From Roseimaritima multifibrata (lineage in GTDB: Bacteria > Planctomycetota > Planctomycetia > Pirellulales > Pirellulaceae): a stretch of 64,000 bases of DNA. Below are positions 18,293 to 28,019 of this stretch, one piece after another. The number at the start of each line of letters is the position of its first letter. Within the stretch, counting starts at the first letter, position 1. The notes beneath the pieces were generated by a model. That model was not told the origin of the DNA and made no database searches. It saw nothing but the letters and a program-made list of their open reading frames with translations. The position numbers and the translations under genes were made by a program. Where the stretch lies: NCBI RefSeq assembly GCF_007741495.1, contig NZ_CP036262.1:5208001-5272000 (forward strand). Direction: 5' to 3'.

Positions 18293-21200
18293 ATGATGGA
18301 TTTATCTTCCCCCACCGTCTGGGCAGACTTCGGTCGTGCCGCACTGACGGACCTGATGCTGTTTGCCAACCAAGCGGAAGGCACCGAGCTGCCCGCTGAA
18401 GAGGGCATGAATTTCACCAAAGTTCTCTGGTTGGTCGGAATTGCAGCCGTCCTTATCCTCCCATTTGTGGTGGGGAACGCGATCGCCAAACAGCTTCGGC
18501 TGCCAGCCGATGGAACGCGTCTGGGGATTATCCTGTTGGCGATCACCGCCTCGGTTAGCGTGCTGAGCCTAGGAACCCTGAAATACGGTGTTGACCTTCG
18601 TGGGGGAACGATCCTGGTCTACGAAATGGACCCGGAATCGGCCAAAGAACGAGCCGCAGCGAACGAGCAACGGATCACCGCAGAAGATTTGGTCCCCTCG
18701 CTCGTAAAACGAATCAACCCTTCGGGAACTCAAGAAATTGTTGTTCGCCCTTATGGTGAAGAACAAATTGAGATCATTATTCCTGAAGTCGATCAATTTG
18801 AAGTCGATCGAATCAAGGGTGTCATCGAACAGGCCGGTATCCTCCGCTTTGCAATCATCGCAAATGGTCGTGACGATTCCGAACTGATCGCATTGGCTCG
18901 CGAACGAGCCAACAGCGAAGACATCAACGACCGAATGGCGAAATCTTTCACCAACCGAAAAGGAACCTCGATCGGGTTCTGGGCAACGGTCGACCGCGAA
19001 ACCAAAGCCGGAAAGTCGGGCGTTCAGCCGCTGCGAGTCGCCGTCAGTGGTGTCACGGTTCGAAACCGGGCAACCGGCGAGATCCTAGACATTCCACCGG
19101 CAGTCGCTGGCAACACGGAAACGACCGCAGCCTACCTGCAATCGATCGGGGTCCAAGAAATCCAAGCCCTGATGGCAACGCGTCCAGGCATGGACGTCAC
19201 TGGCGAAGACTTGGCGATGTCCTCGCGAGGCGTCGATGAAAAAGGTAGTCCCGCCGTCAACTTCAAAATGGACGGACCTGGCAGTCGCCGCTTTTTGCGG
19301 CTGACCTCACGCAACAAACCGGACGGAAACTTCTTCCGCCGTTTGGGAATCGTGCTGGACGATGACTTGCTGTCCGCCCCGCAAATCAATTCACCCATTA
19401 ACGGTACCGGGATTATCACCGGTGAATTCACCGCCGAAGAAGTCGATCGACTTGTCGACATCCTTCAAGCCGGACAACTTCCGGCCGCTCTGACCAAACA
19501 ACCAATCGCGGAAAACCAAATCGGTTCAACCCTTGGTCACGACACGATCACCAAAGGTGTCTGGGCCATCGGCGGTTCGCTGTTTTTGGTCCTCGTGTTC
19601 ATTGTCTTCTATTACCGGTTTGCTGGAATCATTGCCTGTTCGGCACTGATCTTGAACTTGGTGATGACCTTGGCAGTCATGATTTTGATCAATCAACCGA
19701 TCACCCTTCCAGGTCTGGCCGGTTTGGTTTTGACCGTCGGTATGTCGGTCGATGCGAACGTTCTGATCTTCGAACGCATCCGCGAAGAATTGAAGAAGGG
19801 TGCGGCAGACCGAATGGCCATCCGCAACGGTTTCGCTCGAGCAACCACAACGATTGTCGATGCTAACCTGACCACCTTGATCACGGCGATCGTTTTGTAC
19901 GCCATTGGTACTGACCAGATTCGCGGTTTCGCTGTGACTCTGATTTTGGGCATTCTGTTCAGTATGTTCACCGCGATTTACATGTCGCGAACCTTCTTCG
20001 ACATTGCCGACCGTCGTGGATTTGCAGACCTTCGGATGTCCGATTTGGTTACACAGCTCCGAGGCCAAGGCCCTGGATTCAATTTCATCAATTTGGCTCG
20101 GGGAACTTTTGTGGTGTCCGCTCTGCTGGTTGTCGGTGGAATCGCCGCAATCTTTGCTCGTGGTAGTTCGATCCTCGATATCGACTTCGCCGGTGGTTCA
20201 TCGGTTACTTTTCAACTGCAAGAACCGGTTAAAGCTAACGAAGTCCGCAAGTTTGTTGACGAAGCTTTGAACCCCAATGAAGATGAAGATCCGATTGTCT
20301 TCACATTGAACAGCGTGACGATCAACTCGCTGGGCGACAACGCAAGCGAATTGGTTTACAAGGTCGACACCGGCTTGGAAGACGTCAACGAACTGAAGGC
20401 CAAACTACGAGACGGATTCTCAACGAATCCTGATATCGCATTGGTGACCTATGACGTGAATGTTAGCGATGGAAACATTGCTCCAACGCCACCGGCCGAT
20501 GCCGACAAGCCTGCCCCCAGCGCAAGTGATTCGTCGTACATCTCTTCCGCAACCGCCACCCAGTTTGTTGCTTTCCGAAGCCAGGACGAAGGTGTTGAAC
20601 CGGAAACGCCGGCGGAACCAGAAGCTCCAGCGGAACCAGAAGCAGCCCCCGCTGAAGATGCAGCCCCTGCCGAACCGGCAGCTCCGGCTGACGATGCAGC
20701 TCCGGCCGCTGAAGTCGATCCTGCGACACCACCGGTTGGTGTATTGGCACCTCAGCCAGCGGTTAAAAGCGAGGCTCCTCGTTTTTCAGCAAACATCACC
20801 TTGGCGGTTGAAGGAAACGAAGACGCCGATACCGCTCAGATCAAAGCCGAAGTCCTGCGGGCTCGCATCTACGATGCCGCTAAGAAGGTTGGCGTGGAAC
20901 TGGGTGAACGAGCGGTCGAAGTCAGCCCTACCGGTGAAGGGACCGAACAGTGGAATCGTGATTCCGCATTGACGTTCAGCCACTGGAATATCGAACTTCG
21001 CACCGATCCTGAAACAGGCCTGTTGGTCACTCAACAGCTGAAAGAATCGCTCGGCAGTGATCCGGTTTGGATTTCCAGCAGCAGCATCGGTAAGCGAGTT
21101 GCCGGAGACATGATTCGCCGAGCCGGTGGCGCGATGTTCGCCAGCTTGCTTTGCATCATCGGCTACATTTGGTTCCGTTTCCAACACGTGATGTACGGCC

Positions 21201-21658
21201 TGGCTGCCGTCGCCGCGTTGGTTCACGACGTGATCATTACGCTAGGTGCAATCGCCATCAGTTTCTGGGTTGCGGACGCACTCGGATTCCTGCTGATCGA
21301 TCAGTTCAAGATCAGCCTGACGGTGGTGGCAGCGTTGCTGACGATCGTCGGGTATTCATTGAACGATACGATTGTGGTCTTCGACCGTATTCGTGAAACC
21401 AAGGGCAAGAGCCCTCGCTTGACCGAAGACATGGTGAATTCCAGTATCACTCAGACCCTCAGCCGTACATTGCTGACGTCGTTGACCACGTTGTTTGTGG
21501 TCGCGGTTCTGTACGCCTTTGGTGGAGAAGGGATTCACGCCTTTGCGTTTGCTCTGGTCATCGGTGTTTTGGTCGGTACTTACAGTTCGATCTTTGTCGC
21601 CAGCCCCATCCTGTTGTGGATGATTCAGCGTTATCAGCCAGAAGCTAGAAATGCCTAA
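18293..21658 (+). CDS. secDF: Fused SecD-SecF protein-export membrane protein
   Basis: 1121 residues combining SecD and SecF. The SecD half shows GVDLRGGTILVYEM and, in the TM core, MSVDANVLIFERIREELK. The SecF half shows DIDFAGGSSVTF and YSLNDTIVVFDRIRETK. An unusually long Pro/Ala/Glu-rich stretch (about 730-830) is inserted within the SecF periplasmic region, interrupting the usual compact P4 domain. SecDF uses proton motive force to pull secreted proteins out of the SecYEG channel. Start at 18293 or the ATG immediately after. Confidence 0.96.
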   Translation: MMDLSSPTVWADFGRAALTDLMLFANQAEGTELPAEEGMNFTKVLWLVGIAAVLILPFVVGNAIAKQLRLPADGTRLGIILLAITASVSVLSLGTLKYGVDLRGGTILVYEMDPESAKERAAANEQRITAEDLVPSLVKRINPSGTQEIVVRPYGEEQIEIIIPEVDQFEVDRIKGVIEQAGILRFAIIANGRDDSELIALARERANSEDINDRMAKSFTNRKGTSIGFWATVDRETKAGKSGVQPLRVAVSGVTVRNRATGEILDIPPAVAGNTETTAAYLQSIGVQEIQALMATRPGMDVTGEDLAMSSRGVDEKGSPAVNFKMDGPGSRRFLRLTSRNKPDGNFFRRLGIVLDDDLLSAPQINSPINGTGIITGEFTAEEVDRLVDILQAGQLPAALTKQPIAENQIGSTLGHDTITKGVWAIGGSLFLVLVFIVFYYRFAGIIACSALILNLVMTLAVMILINQPITLPGLAGLVLTVGMSVDANVLIFERIREELKKGAADRMAIRNGFARATTTIVDANLTTLITAIVLYAIGTDQIRGFAVTLILGILFSMFTAIYMSRTFFDIADRRGFADLRMSDLVTQLRGQGPGFNFINLARGTFVVSALLVVGGIAAIFARGSSILDIDFAGGSSVTFQLQEPVKANEVRKFVDEALNPNEDEDPIVFTLNSVTINSLGDNASELVYKVDTGLEDVNELKAKLRDGFSTNPDIALVTYDVNVSDGNIAPTPPADADKPAPSASDSSYISSATATQFVAFRSQDEGVEPETPAEPEAPAEPEAAPAEDAAPAEPAAPADDAAPAAEVDPATPPVGVLAPQPAVKSEAPRFSANITLAVEGNEDADTAQIKAEVLRARIYDAAKKVGVELGERAVEVSPTGEGTEQWNRDSALTFSHWNIELRTDPETGLLVTQQLKESLGSDPVWISSSSIGKRVAGDMIRRAGGAMFASLLCIIGYIWFRFQHVMYGLAAVAALVHDVIITLGAIAISFWVADALGFLLIDQFKISLTVVAALLTIVGYSLNDTIVVFDRIRETKGKSPRLTEDMVNSSITQTLSRTLLTSLTTLFVVAVLYAFGGEGIHAFAFALVIGVLVGTYSSIFVASPILLWMIQRYQPEARNA

Positions 21659-21676
21659 CTTGGCTGAAACCAAACT

Positions 21677-21704
21677 CCGCACGCTGCGAAAAATCAGCGT
21701 GCGG
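21677..21704 (+). other. Hairpin between secDF and cdsA
   Basis: CCGCACGCTG (21677-21686) pairs perfectly with CAGCGTGCGG (21695-21704) around an 8-nt A-rich loop. It has no T-tract, so it may attenuate or process the transcript between the genes. Confidence 0.5.
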
Positions 21705-21724
21705 ATTCGCGGAAGGAACGACAC

Positions 21725-22642
21725 GTGCTAAAAGATCGACTTCGCTCCTCTGCGATTTTGCTGACGTTTGTTTTCCTGATGGTTTGGCTGGATGCCCGCC
21801 ACGCTTTATTTGGCGTGGGAGGGATCTGGCTGCTTCCGATGCTGATGTTGCTGACGCTGGGAACGGCTGTCGACATTTGCCGTTTACTGACAGGCGCGAA
21901 CCGATTGGTTCGCCAACCTGTCACAGTGGTAGCGACGATGTTGGTCCCGCTATTTGCCTGCATTCCCTACATTTGGGAGATCAGCGGAAACCTCTACCCG
22001 GCCGACTGTCCTGTGGGACGCGTCGGTTGGATTGGAATCGGAATCTTCGTTGCCGCTGGGATCGCACTGACAGCGGAAATGATGCATTACGGACGTGGCC
22101 CCGTCGGCGCAATGGACCGCCTGCAAGCAGGCATTTTCGTGGCAACCTACGTCGGGGTCCCGATGGCCTTCCTGGTCGCCGTTCGTAATCTGGGATCTGG
22201 CAACTGGGGATTGGCTGCACTGTTAACCCTGATTGCAGTGACCAAAGTATGTGACGCGGGGGCCTACTTTACCGGCAGCATGATCGGCAAACATAAACTC
22301 ATCCCCCGGCTTAGCCCTGGTAAAACCTGGGAGGGGGCATGTGGTGGAATCGTCGCATCGATCGCGGTCGCTTACGGTTGTGTCCACTGGCTGTTTCCGG
22401 CAATGGTAGAAATTCCGTTCACCGCTGCCCCCTGGTGGGGACCGGCCGTGCTGGGAACGATTTGTGCGATTACAGGGATGATGGGGGATTTAGCTGAATC
22501 CCTTGTGAAACGGGATACCGGCGCCAAAGACAGCGGAACCACCCTTCCGGGGCTGGGTGGGGTGTGGGATGTAACGGATTCACTGATCGCAACGTCCGTT
22601 CCCGGCTTTTTGTGCTTCGCAGCAGGGTTGGCGGGTGCATAG
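21725..22642 (+). CDS. cdsA: Phosphatidate cytidylyltransferase
   Basis: 305 residues from a GTG. About eight TM helices. The CDP-alcohol signature lies near the C-terminus: KRDTGAKDSGTTLPGLGG followed by DVTDSL. It makes CDP-diacylglycerol from phosphatidate and CTP for phospholipid synthesis in the inner membrane. SPGKTWEGACGG is also family-typical. It lies 66 bp downstream of secDF. Confidence 0.93.
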   Translation: MLKDRLRSSAILLTFVFLMVWLDARHALFGVGGIWLLPMLMLLTLGTAVDICRLLTGANRLVRQPVTVVATMLVPLFACIPYIWEISGNLYPADCPVGRVGWIGIGIFVAAGIALTAEMMHYGRGPVGAMDRLQAGIFVATYVGVPMAFLVAVRNLGSGNWGLAALLTLIAVTKVCDAGAYFTGSMIGKHKLIPRLSPGKTWEGACGGIVASIAVAYGCVHWLFPAMVEIPFTAAPWWGPAVLGTICAITGMMGDLAESLVKRDTGAKDSGTTLPGLGGVWDVTDSLIATSVPGFLCFAAGLAGA

Positions 22643-22711
22643 CTTGTCAGTAACGAAGCACCCTATAATATCGGAACCCTCGTCAACGTCTTCAAAGACA
22701 ATCCAGGCTCT

Positions 22712-23710
22712 ATGACTGAAGCGACTCTTCCCGGCACACACCCCGACGAAATACTTAATATTTTTGGTCCTCGTGATCAAAACTTGAAAGTGCTCCGGCG
22801 GATGTTCGATGTTGCAATCACCCATCGAGATGGCCGGATTCGTATTACGGGGGATTCGGACCGCGTCAAACAGGCGACGCGTGTCCTAGAGCAACTGCGC
22901 GGACTTGCCCGGCGACGTGGCCTGCTGTCGATCGAAGACATTGAAGCGGTCGCGGCTGGCGAAACCGTCCCGCCAGCCCTCCCTAGTCGCTTGCCAACAG
23001 AAGAATCAAACACAAGCGGACAAGGCCGTCCGCCGCAGCCGGCCGGATCGGTCGATGTCAAGCAAGCGGGTCGCAAGATCAAACCCCGCACCAAAGGACA
23101 AGCCGCCTACGTCAGTGCGATTCGCAAATATGATCTCACCTTCTGCATTGGGCCCGCAGGTACAGGGAAAACCTACCTGGCAGTCGCAACGGCTGTCGAA
23201 GCTTTAAAAAGTCAACAGGTCCGGAAGATCGTCTTGGTCCGCCCGGCCGTCGAAGCGGGAGAAAGCCTTGGTTTCCTTCCCGGAGACCTTCGAGCCAAAT
23301 TAAATCCCTACCTGCGACCGCTTCTCGACGCATTAAGCGACATGATCGATTACGATCAGACTCGAAATTTGATGGAATTGGATGTCATTGAAGTCATTCC
23401 GTTGGCCTACATGCGTGGGCGGACGCTGAATGACGCGTTCATCATTTTGGACGAAGCCCAAAACACGACCGTCGCCCAAATGAAAATGTTTTTAACTCGT
23501 CTGGGCGAACGAAGTCATATGGTTGTTTCGGGCGACATAACCCAACTGGACCTTCCAAGAGGAACCACCAGCGGGTTGTCCGATGCTCTAAAAAGACTTT
23601 CTTCGATCGATTCGATCGGGACGGTTTATCTTGGAAAGACCGATATCGTTCGTCATGCTTTGGTTCAAAAAATCGTCACCGCGTACGAGGACAATCAGAA
23701 CGAAACGTAG
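22712..23710 (+). CDS. phoH: PhoH-family ATPase
   Basis: 332 residues. An N-terminal KH-like part (about 15-75) is followed by the PhoH NTPase core with Walker A GPAGTGKTYLA and Walker B AFIILDEAQNTT. PhoH-like proteins are RNA-linked ATPases/helicases; the gene typically travels with ybeY, as here (phoH, HD phosphodiesterase, ybeY, CBS protein). The next gene starts 27 bp later. Confidence 0.93.
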   Translation: MTEATLPGTHPDEILNIFGPRDQNLKVLRRMFDVAITHRDGRIRITGDSDRVKQATRVLEQLRGLARRRGLLSIEDIEAVAAGETVPPALPSRLPTEESNTSGQGRPPQPAGSVDVKQAGRKIKPRTKGQAAYVSAIRKYDLTFCIGPAGTGKTYLAVATAVEALKSQQVRKIVLVRPAVEAGESLGFLPGDLRAKLNPYLRPLLDALSDMIDYDQTRNLMELDVIEVIPLAYMRGRTLNDAFIILDEAQNTTVAQMKMFLTRLGERSHMVVSGDITQLDLPRGTTSGLSDALKRLSSIDSIGTVYLGKTDIVRHALVQKIVTAYEDNQNET

Positions 23711-23737
23711 TGCTTCACTGCGGTTGGTTCGTCTGCC

Positions 23738-26098
23738 ATGAGCAGTACTCCATCGAAACGAACACGGTCCGAGCGAGCCCAGTCACTGGGAACGCATCCA
23801 CCCCGTCTGAAAAAGTTGATGCAAGACTTTTCGGATCGAGGCATTTGGACTCGATTGGCGATCGCCGCCTTGGCTGCGGGTTTGATGCTGTTTGCATGCG
23901 AGACTTGGAAGCCTCCTTTTGCCTACCGAACGGGTTTCATTCCTCCTCGGGACCTGGTGGCGCGGATCAATTTTGAAGTCCCTGATCTGGCCGGCACCCA
24001 AGTCGCTCAGGCTCGAAAACGAGCCGAGGTGATCACGTTCTACCGCAATGATCCTCAACCGTTAAACCAGCGCCGCGAGAATCTGAAGAACCAACTGTTT
24101 GTCATTCTTGATGCCGCTTCCTACGAACAGATGAGCGAGGAAGAGCGGCAGGTCTTTGGCGAATTCTGGACCGGAGACGAAACGTCGGAAGGGGCCGATT
24201 CCCACGCGGCCCAGTTCGCCGCCCTCAAGTCAACGCTGGCAACCGATACCGCACTATCGGACTTGGATGCTAGTTTAAAAATGGCGATGGATACGATGTA
24301 TACCGACGGGCTACTGCAAGTCCCGACGCACAGCATCGACCAAGGCAATCAACGTGTGATTTCGATCTATCCCGCGGGAAGACCTGATGAAGCCCGCCAG
24401 GTCGAAGTGGCCAGCGTCCGGATCGCGCAAGCTCGCGATGAACTGACCACCAAATTGGCCGAACAATTTCGACTCCGCTTCGGGGACAAACCGGCCTACG
24501 AAACCGCGGCGAAAATGATCGCTCAGTGGATGAACAAAGCCCTTCCAGAAACCCTCACCTACGACGATCAGCGAAGCGAAAAAGCTCGAGTCGCAGCGGC
24601 GGAGTCGGTTGGAACGGTCATGACGGCGTACCGCAGCGGCACCACCCCGATCGCAACCGCCGGTCGCCCTATCGATACAACTCAGCTGGACGTATTGCAT
24701 ACGGAATGGAAAGTACTAACGGACAACATGGAATGGACCGATCGTCTGCTCCGAGTCGTTGCCTATCTGGGGATGATCATCGCACTCTATCTGCTGTGCG
24801 GGTCCTACATCTACTTCGTCGACGATCGCCCCCTCTTAGCTGATCCTCGGAAACTATCATTGCTGCTTGGGTTGATGTTCCTGACCGTGTCGCTCTGCCA
24901 CTGGACGTCCCGTGAGCAGTGGCAGGCCGCAACCATCCCGCTGGTAATCGCATCGGTCACAGCAGTCGTTGTCTACGGCCGCGAACTGGCGCTCCTGCTG
25001 ATGTCTTCGGTCTGCCTGGCGGTAACGCTGTTTAACGGCAGTGACTTGGCCGACTTGGTCACAATGACCGCCGCTGCAACCAGCTGTATCCTGCTGCTGG
25101 GACGTTTGCGCAGCCGCACCCGATTGCTGTATCTGGGAATTACAGTTGCCGCGGTCGTCGCTGCGACGGTGATCGGTGTCGGAATTGTCACCGGACAATC
25201 GCTGTCGGCAGGGAACGCGGGCGCCGGCCAAGAAGGATTGATCCAGTCCTCCCTGTTAAGTGATTTACTACGCACGCTTTTAGAAGAAGCGATCTGGATT
25301 GGCGGTTGCGTGATCGTCTCCTGTTTGGCCACCACCGGGCTGCTGCCGGTTATCGAACGTGTGTTCGGAGTTCAAACGGACCTAAGCCTGCTGGAATTGG
25401 GGGATGCCGGTCACCCGTTGTTACGCCAATTGGCACAACGAGCCCCCGGAACCTACAACCATTCGATCAATGTCGCATCGATTGGCGAAGCGGCCGCCGA
25501 TGCGATCGGAGCCAATGGATTATTGGTCCGCGTGGGAGCTTACTTCCATGACATCGGCAAGATGTTCAAACCGAACTACTTCATCGAAAACCAAGGACAG
25601 GGCCCCAACCAACACGATTCCCTGCAACCGGCGATGAGCACGTTGGTGATCATTGCCCACGTGAAGGACGGTGCCGACCTTGCACGCACCCATCACCTGC
25701 CAGAATCGATCATCGACTTCATCCTCCAGCATCACGGCACCACGCTGGTCGAATACTTCTACCGCGAAGCAACCAAACGAAGCGAATCGGACCCCAACGG
25801 TGAGGAAGTATCGGACAAAGACTTCCGCTACCCAGGCCCCAAACCACAGACGCTGGAAGCGGCCGTGATGATGCTGGCCGACACCGTCGAAAGTGCCAGC
25901 CGAACCCTGGTCGACCCCACCCCCGCTCGGATCAAAAGCCTTGTCGAGGCGATCGCGATGAAGAAGCTGAGCGATGGTCAGTTCGACGAGTGCGGTTTGA
26001 CCCTCATGCAACTGGACCGAATTAAACAAAGCCTCGTGAAATCGCTAACCGCGATTTATCATTCCCGCGTCAAGTATCCAGGACAACAGACAGCCTAA
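23738..26098 (+). CDS. 7TM-HD phosphohydrolase (PgpH/YqfF family)
   Basis: 786 residues. One TM helix near residue 40-60, a large extracytoplasmic 7TMR-HDED domain (about 65-335), a cluster of about seven TM helices (about 340-545) and a C-terminal HD domain. The HD metal site is visible as NHSINVASIGE and GAYFHDIGK, with LQHHGT further on. Characterised PgpH homologues hydrolyse cyclic di-AMP; that activity is inferred here from architecture. Located between phoH and ybeY, as in Firmicutes and many planctomycetes. Confidence 0.9.
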   Translation: MSSTPSKRTRSERAQSLGTHPPRLKKLMQDFSDRGIWTRLAIAALAAGLMLFACETWKPPFAYRTGFIPPRDLVARINFEVPDLAGTQVAQARKRAEVITFYRNDPQPLNQRRENLKNQLFVILDAASYEQMSEEERQVFGEFWTGDETSEGADSHAAQFAALKSTLATDTALSDLDASLKMAMDTMYTDGLLQVPTHSIDQGNQRVISIYPAGRPDEARQVEVASVRIAQARDELTTKLAEQFRLRFGDKPAYETAAKMIAQWMNKALPETLTYDDQRSEKARVAAAESVGTVMTAYRSGTTPIATAGRPIDTTQLDVLHTEWKVLTDNMEWTDRLLRVVAYLGMIIALYLLCGSYIYFVDDRPLLADPRKLSLLLGLMFLTVSLCHWTSREQWQAATIPLVIASVTAVVVYGRELALLLMSSVCLAVTLFNGSDLADLVTMTAAATSCILLLGRLRSRTRLLYLGITVAAVVAATVIGVGIVTGQSLSAGNAGAGQEGLIQSSLLSDLLRTLLEEAIWIGGCVIVSCLATTGLLPVIERVFGVQTDLSLLELGDAGHPLLRQLAQRAPGTYNHSINVASIGEAAADAIGANGLLVRVGAYFHDIGKMFKPNYFIENQGQGPNQHDSLQPAMSTLVIIAHVKDGADLARTHHLPESIIDFILQHHGTTLVEYFYREATKRSESDPNGEEVSDKDFRYPGPKPQTLEAAVMMLADTVESASRTLVDPTPARIKSLVEAIAMKKLSDGQFDECGLTLMQLDRIKQSLVKSLTAIYHSRVKYPGQQTA

Positions 26099-26099
26099 A

Positions 26100-26603
26100 G
26101 TGAACAAACTGACAACCTCTTCCATTGAGGTCGAAATTAACGACGCGACCGATGCGTCCGCCGAGTTGCTGGAATCCATCCAAGCAGCGGTTCGCAGCGC
26201 TGCGGCGATACGGCAATTCTTTACCGGTTCCATCGGTGTTGCAATCGTCGATGACGATGCCATTCAGACGATCAATCGCGAACATCTGCAGCACGACTAT
26301 CCGACCGATGTGATCAGTTTCGCGTACGCTGAGGATCCGCCCCACGTTGAGGGAGAACTGGTGATCAGTCGCGAAACGGCTCGCCGCGAAGCCGAAGAAC
26401 TTGGCTGGCCCCCCGAACACGAGATCTTGCTGTATGTCATTCATGGCACACTGCATATTTGCGGGATGGAAGACCAAACGCCTGCGGAGCGATTAGAAAT
26501 GCGGCAAGCGGAATGTTCCGTCCTTGCAGCACTGGGCATCGAAAATGCAAATCGGTACGGTGCCGATGGTCCGATGGATGCGCAGCCCAGGGGGCCAAAC
26601 TGA
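26100..26603 (+). CDS. ybeY: Endoribonuclease YbeY, third metal ligand His replaced by Asp
   Basis: 167 residues from a GTG one base after the preceding stop. TDVISFAY and VIHGTLHICGMEDQ define the family. YbeY matures rRNA and takes part in ribosome quality control with a zinc bound by three His in H-G-x-L-H-x-x-G-Y-D-H. Here the third His position is Asp. An Asp can still bind metal, so activity is plausible. Its TGA overlaps the ATG of the next gene. Confidence 0.92.
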   Translation: MNKLTTSSIEVEINDATDASAELLESIQAAVRSAAAIRQFFTGSIGVAIVDDDAIQTINREHLQHDYPTDVISFAYAEDPPHVEGELVISRETARREAEELGWPPEHEILLYVIHGTLHICGMEDQTPAERLEMRQAECSVLAALGIENANRYGADGPMDAQPRGPN

Positions 26604-27886
26604 TGACCAGTCTATTTGTCCTTTTTGCACTGTTGGGATTTATTGCCGGTGCAGCCGGTGGTCTGGGGGCGGAATTACTGGACCGCTTTGCCGGCCGTTC
26701 TTTAGAGGCCTACTGCCGTCTGCGGCATCGTCGCGAGCGATTTGGTGCCGTCCTCGATGGCTTTGAAGAAGCGATGCGAGCGGCGGAGTACCTGCGAGTT
26801 ATCGGATCGGTTGTCTTTCTGATCTGCGGTACCGCAACGCTCTACCTTGATAATGCGCCGCCCACGGGCAACCACTTGATCTTATGGGGCATCAGTGCGA
26901 CAGGCCTGATGATGCTGACCCACCTCTGGCTTCCCGGCGCGGTGACTCGATTCGCTTCGTCGCCGCTGCTGTTCCATACCTGGCCGTTTTGGAAGTCCCT
27001 TTCCATCGCGATGCGACCGTTTGCGGCGCCCGACTTGCTGTTCTCTTTAGTGACACGGCGTTTGGCCGGCAAAATCGAACACGAAGACGAAGAGGAAGAA
27101 CAGCTTGAAGACGACATCCGGACGATGGTCGCCGCGGGGACCCGGGAAGGGTTCTTTGGCCCCGGTGTCCGTGAAATGATCCAAGGGGTGATGGACCTGG
27201 ACGACGATACCGTCGGCCATATCATGACCCCGCGCAGCGAAGTCAACGCGATCGAAGTCAACACGCCTTGGCCCGAGGTCCTACGCTTCGTCATTGAGTG
27301 CGGACGAACGCGAATGCCCGTCTACGACGGAACGCTGGACCAGATCGTGGGTGTTCTGTATGCCAAAGACCTAATGGAAGAATTGATCGAAGATGGCAAT
27401 CCGAAGGTCCCCTTGGCTAAATTGCTAAGAAACGCCTGGAGCGTCCCCGTCGACAGAACCGTCGAACAACTGCTACGCGAATTCCTGCACAGCCGTAGCC
27501 ATATGGCGATCGTCGTCGATGAATTCCATCAGACCGTTGGCGTTGTCACGATCGAAGATGTTCTGGAAGAAATTGTCGGCGAGATCGTCGACGAATCGGA
27601 CAAACAAGAAGAGTCGCTAGTGCGAATCATCGACGACCATACAGCCGAAGCTTCGGGTCGCGTCATGGTCGACGACCTGAATGAACTGCTGGGCTGGGAT
27701 CTTCCAGAAAGCGAAGATTACGAAACCATCGCTGGCTACATCCTGCATCATACGGGCGGAATCCCCGAGGATGGCGAACTGCTGGAAATCGGCTCGATCA
27801 CCGCCGAAATCATCCAGTCCACGAACCGGCAAATCGAAAGAGTGCGGTTGGTGCACCAAGCCAACCGAAAACGCGAAGCCGTCTAG
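26603..27886 (+). CDS. CNNM/CorC-type membrane protein with CBS pair and CorC_HlyC domain
   Basis: 427 residues from the ATG at 26603, which overlaps the ybeY stop (TGATG); upstream in-frame sequence is ybeY read in another frame. The N-terminal DUF21-like membrane part has about four TM helices. Two CBS motifs follow (HIMTPRSEVNAI and HMAIVVDEFHQTVGVVT, about 205-330), then a CorC_HlyC FAD-like domain. The family acts in Mg2+/Co2+ efflux. Last gene of the phoH-HD-ybeY block. Confidence 0.9.
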   Translation: MTSLFVLFALLGFIAGAAGGLGAELLDRFAGRSLEAYCRLRHRRERFGAVLDGFEEAMRAAEYLRVIGSVVFLICGTATLYLDNAPPTGNHLILWGISATGLMMLTHLWLPGAVTRFASSPLLFHTWPFWKSLSIAMRPFAAPDLLFSLVTRRLAGKIEHEDEEEEQLEDDIRTMVAAGTREGFFGPGVREMIQGVMDLDDDTVGHIMTPRSEVNAIEVNTPWPEVLRFVIECGRTRMPVYDGTLDQIVGVLYAKDLMEELIEDGNPKVPLAKLLRNAWSVPVDRTVEQLLREFLHSRSHMAIVVDEFHQTVGVVTIEDVLEEIVGEIVDESDKQEESLVRIIDDHTAEASGRVMVDDLNELLGWDLPESEDYETIAGYILHHTGGIPEDGELLEIGSITAEIIQSTNRQIERVRLVHQANRKREAV

Positions 27887-27923
27887 TCCGTCGGTCCCGC
27901 AGCCATTCCACGATCGACGCTGG

Positions 27924-27996
27924 ATCAAAGCCGCAGCTACGCTCGCCCGAACGTGGACAAGACGGCAATCCACCGCCTGGCGACGGTGGCTATGTT
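27924..27996 (+). repeat. 73-bp direct repeat, copy 1
   Basis: Differs from the copy at 29159-29231 by one base (C versus T in CCGCCTGG). It contains a stem CCACCG/CGGTGG. It lies just past the stop of the orphan gene at 28020-29057. Confidence 0.9.
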
Positions 27997-28019
27997 TACA
28001 GGGAAACACTTAGAAGGAA

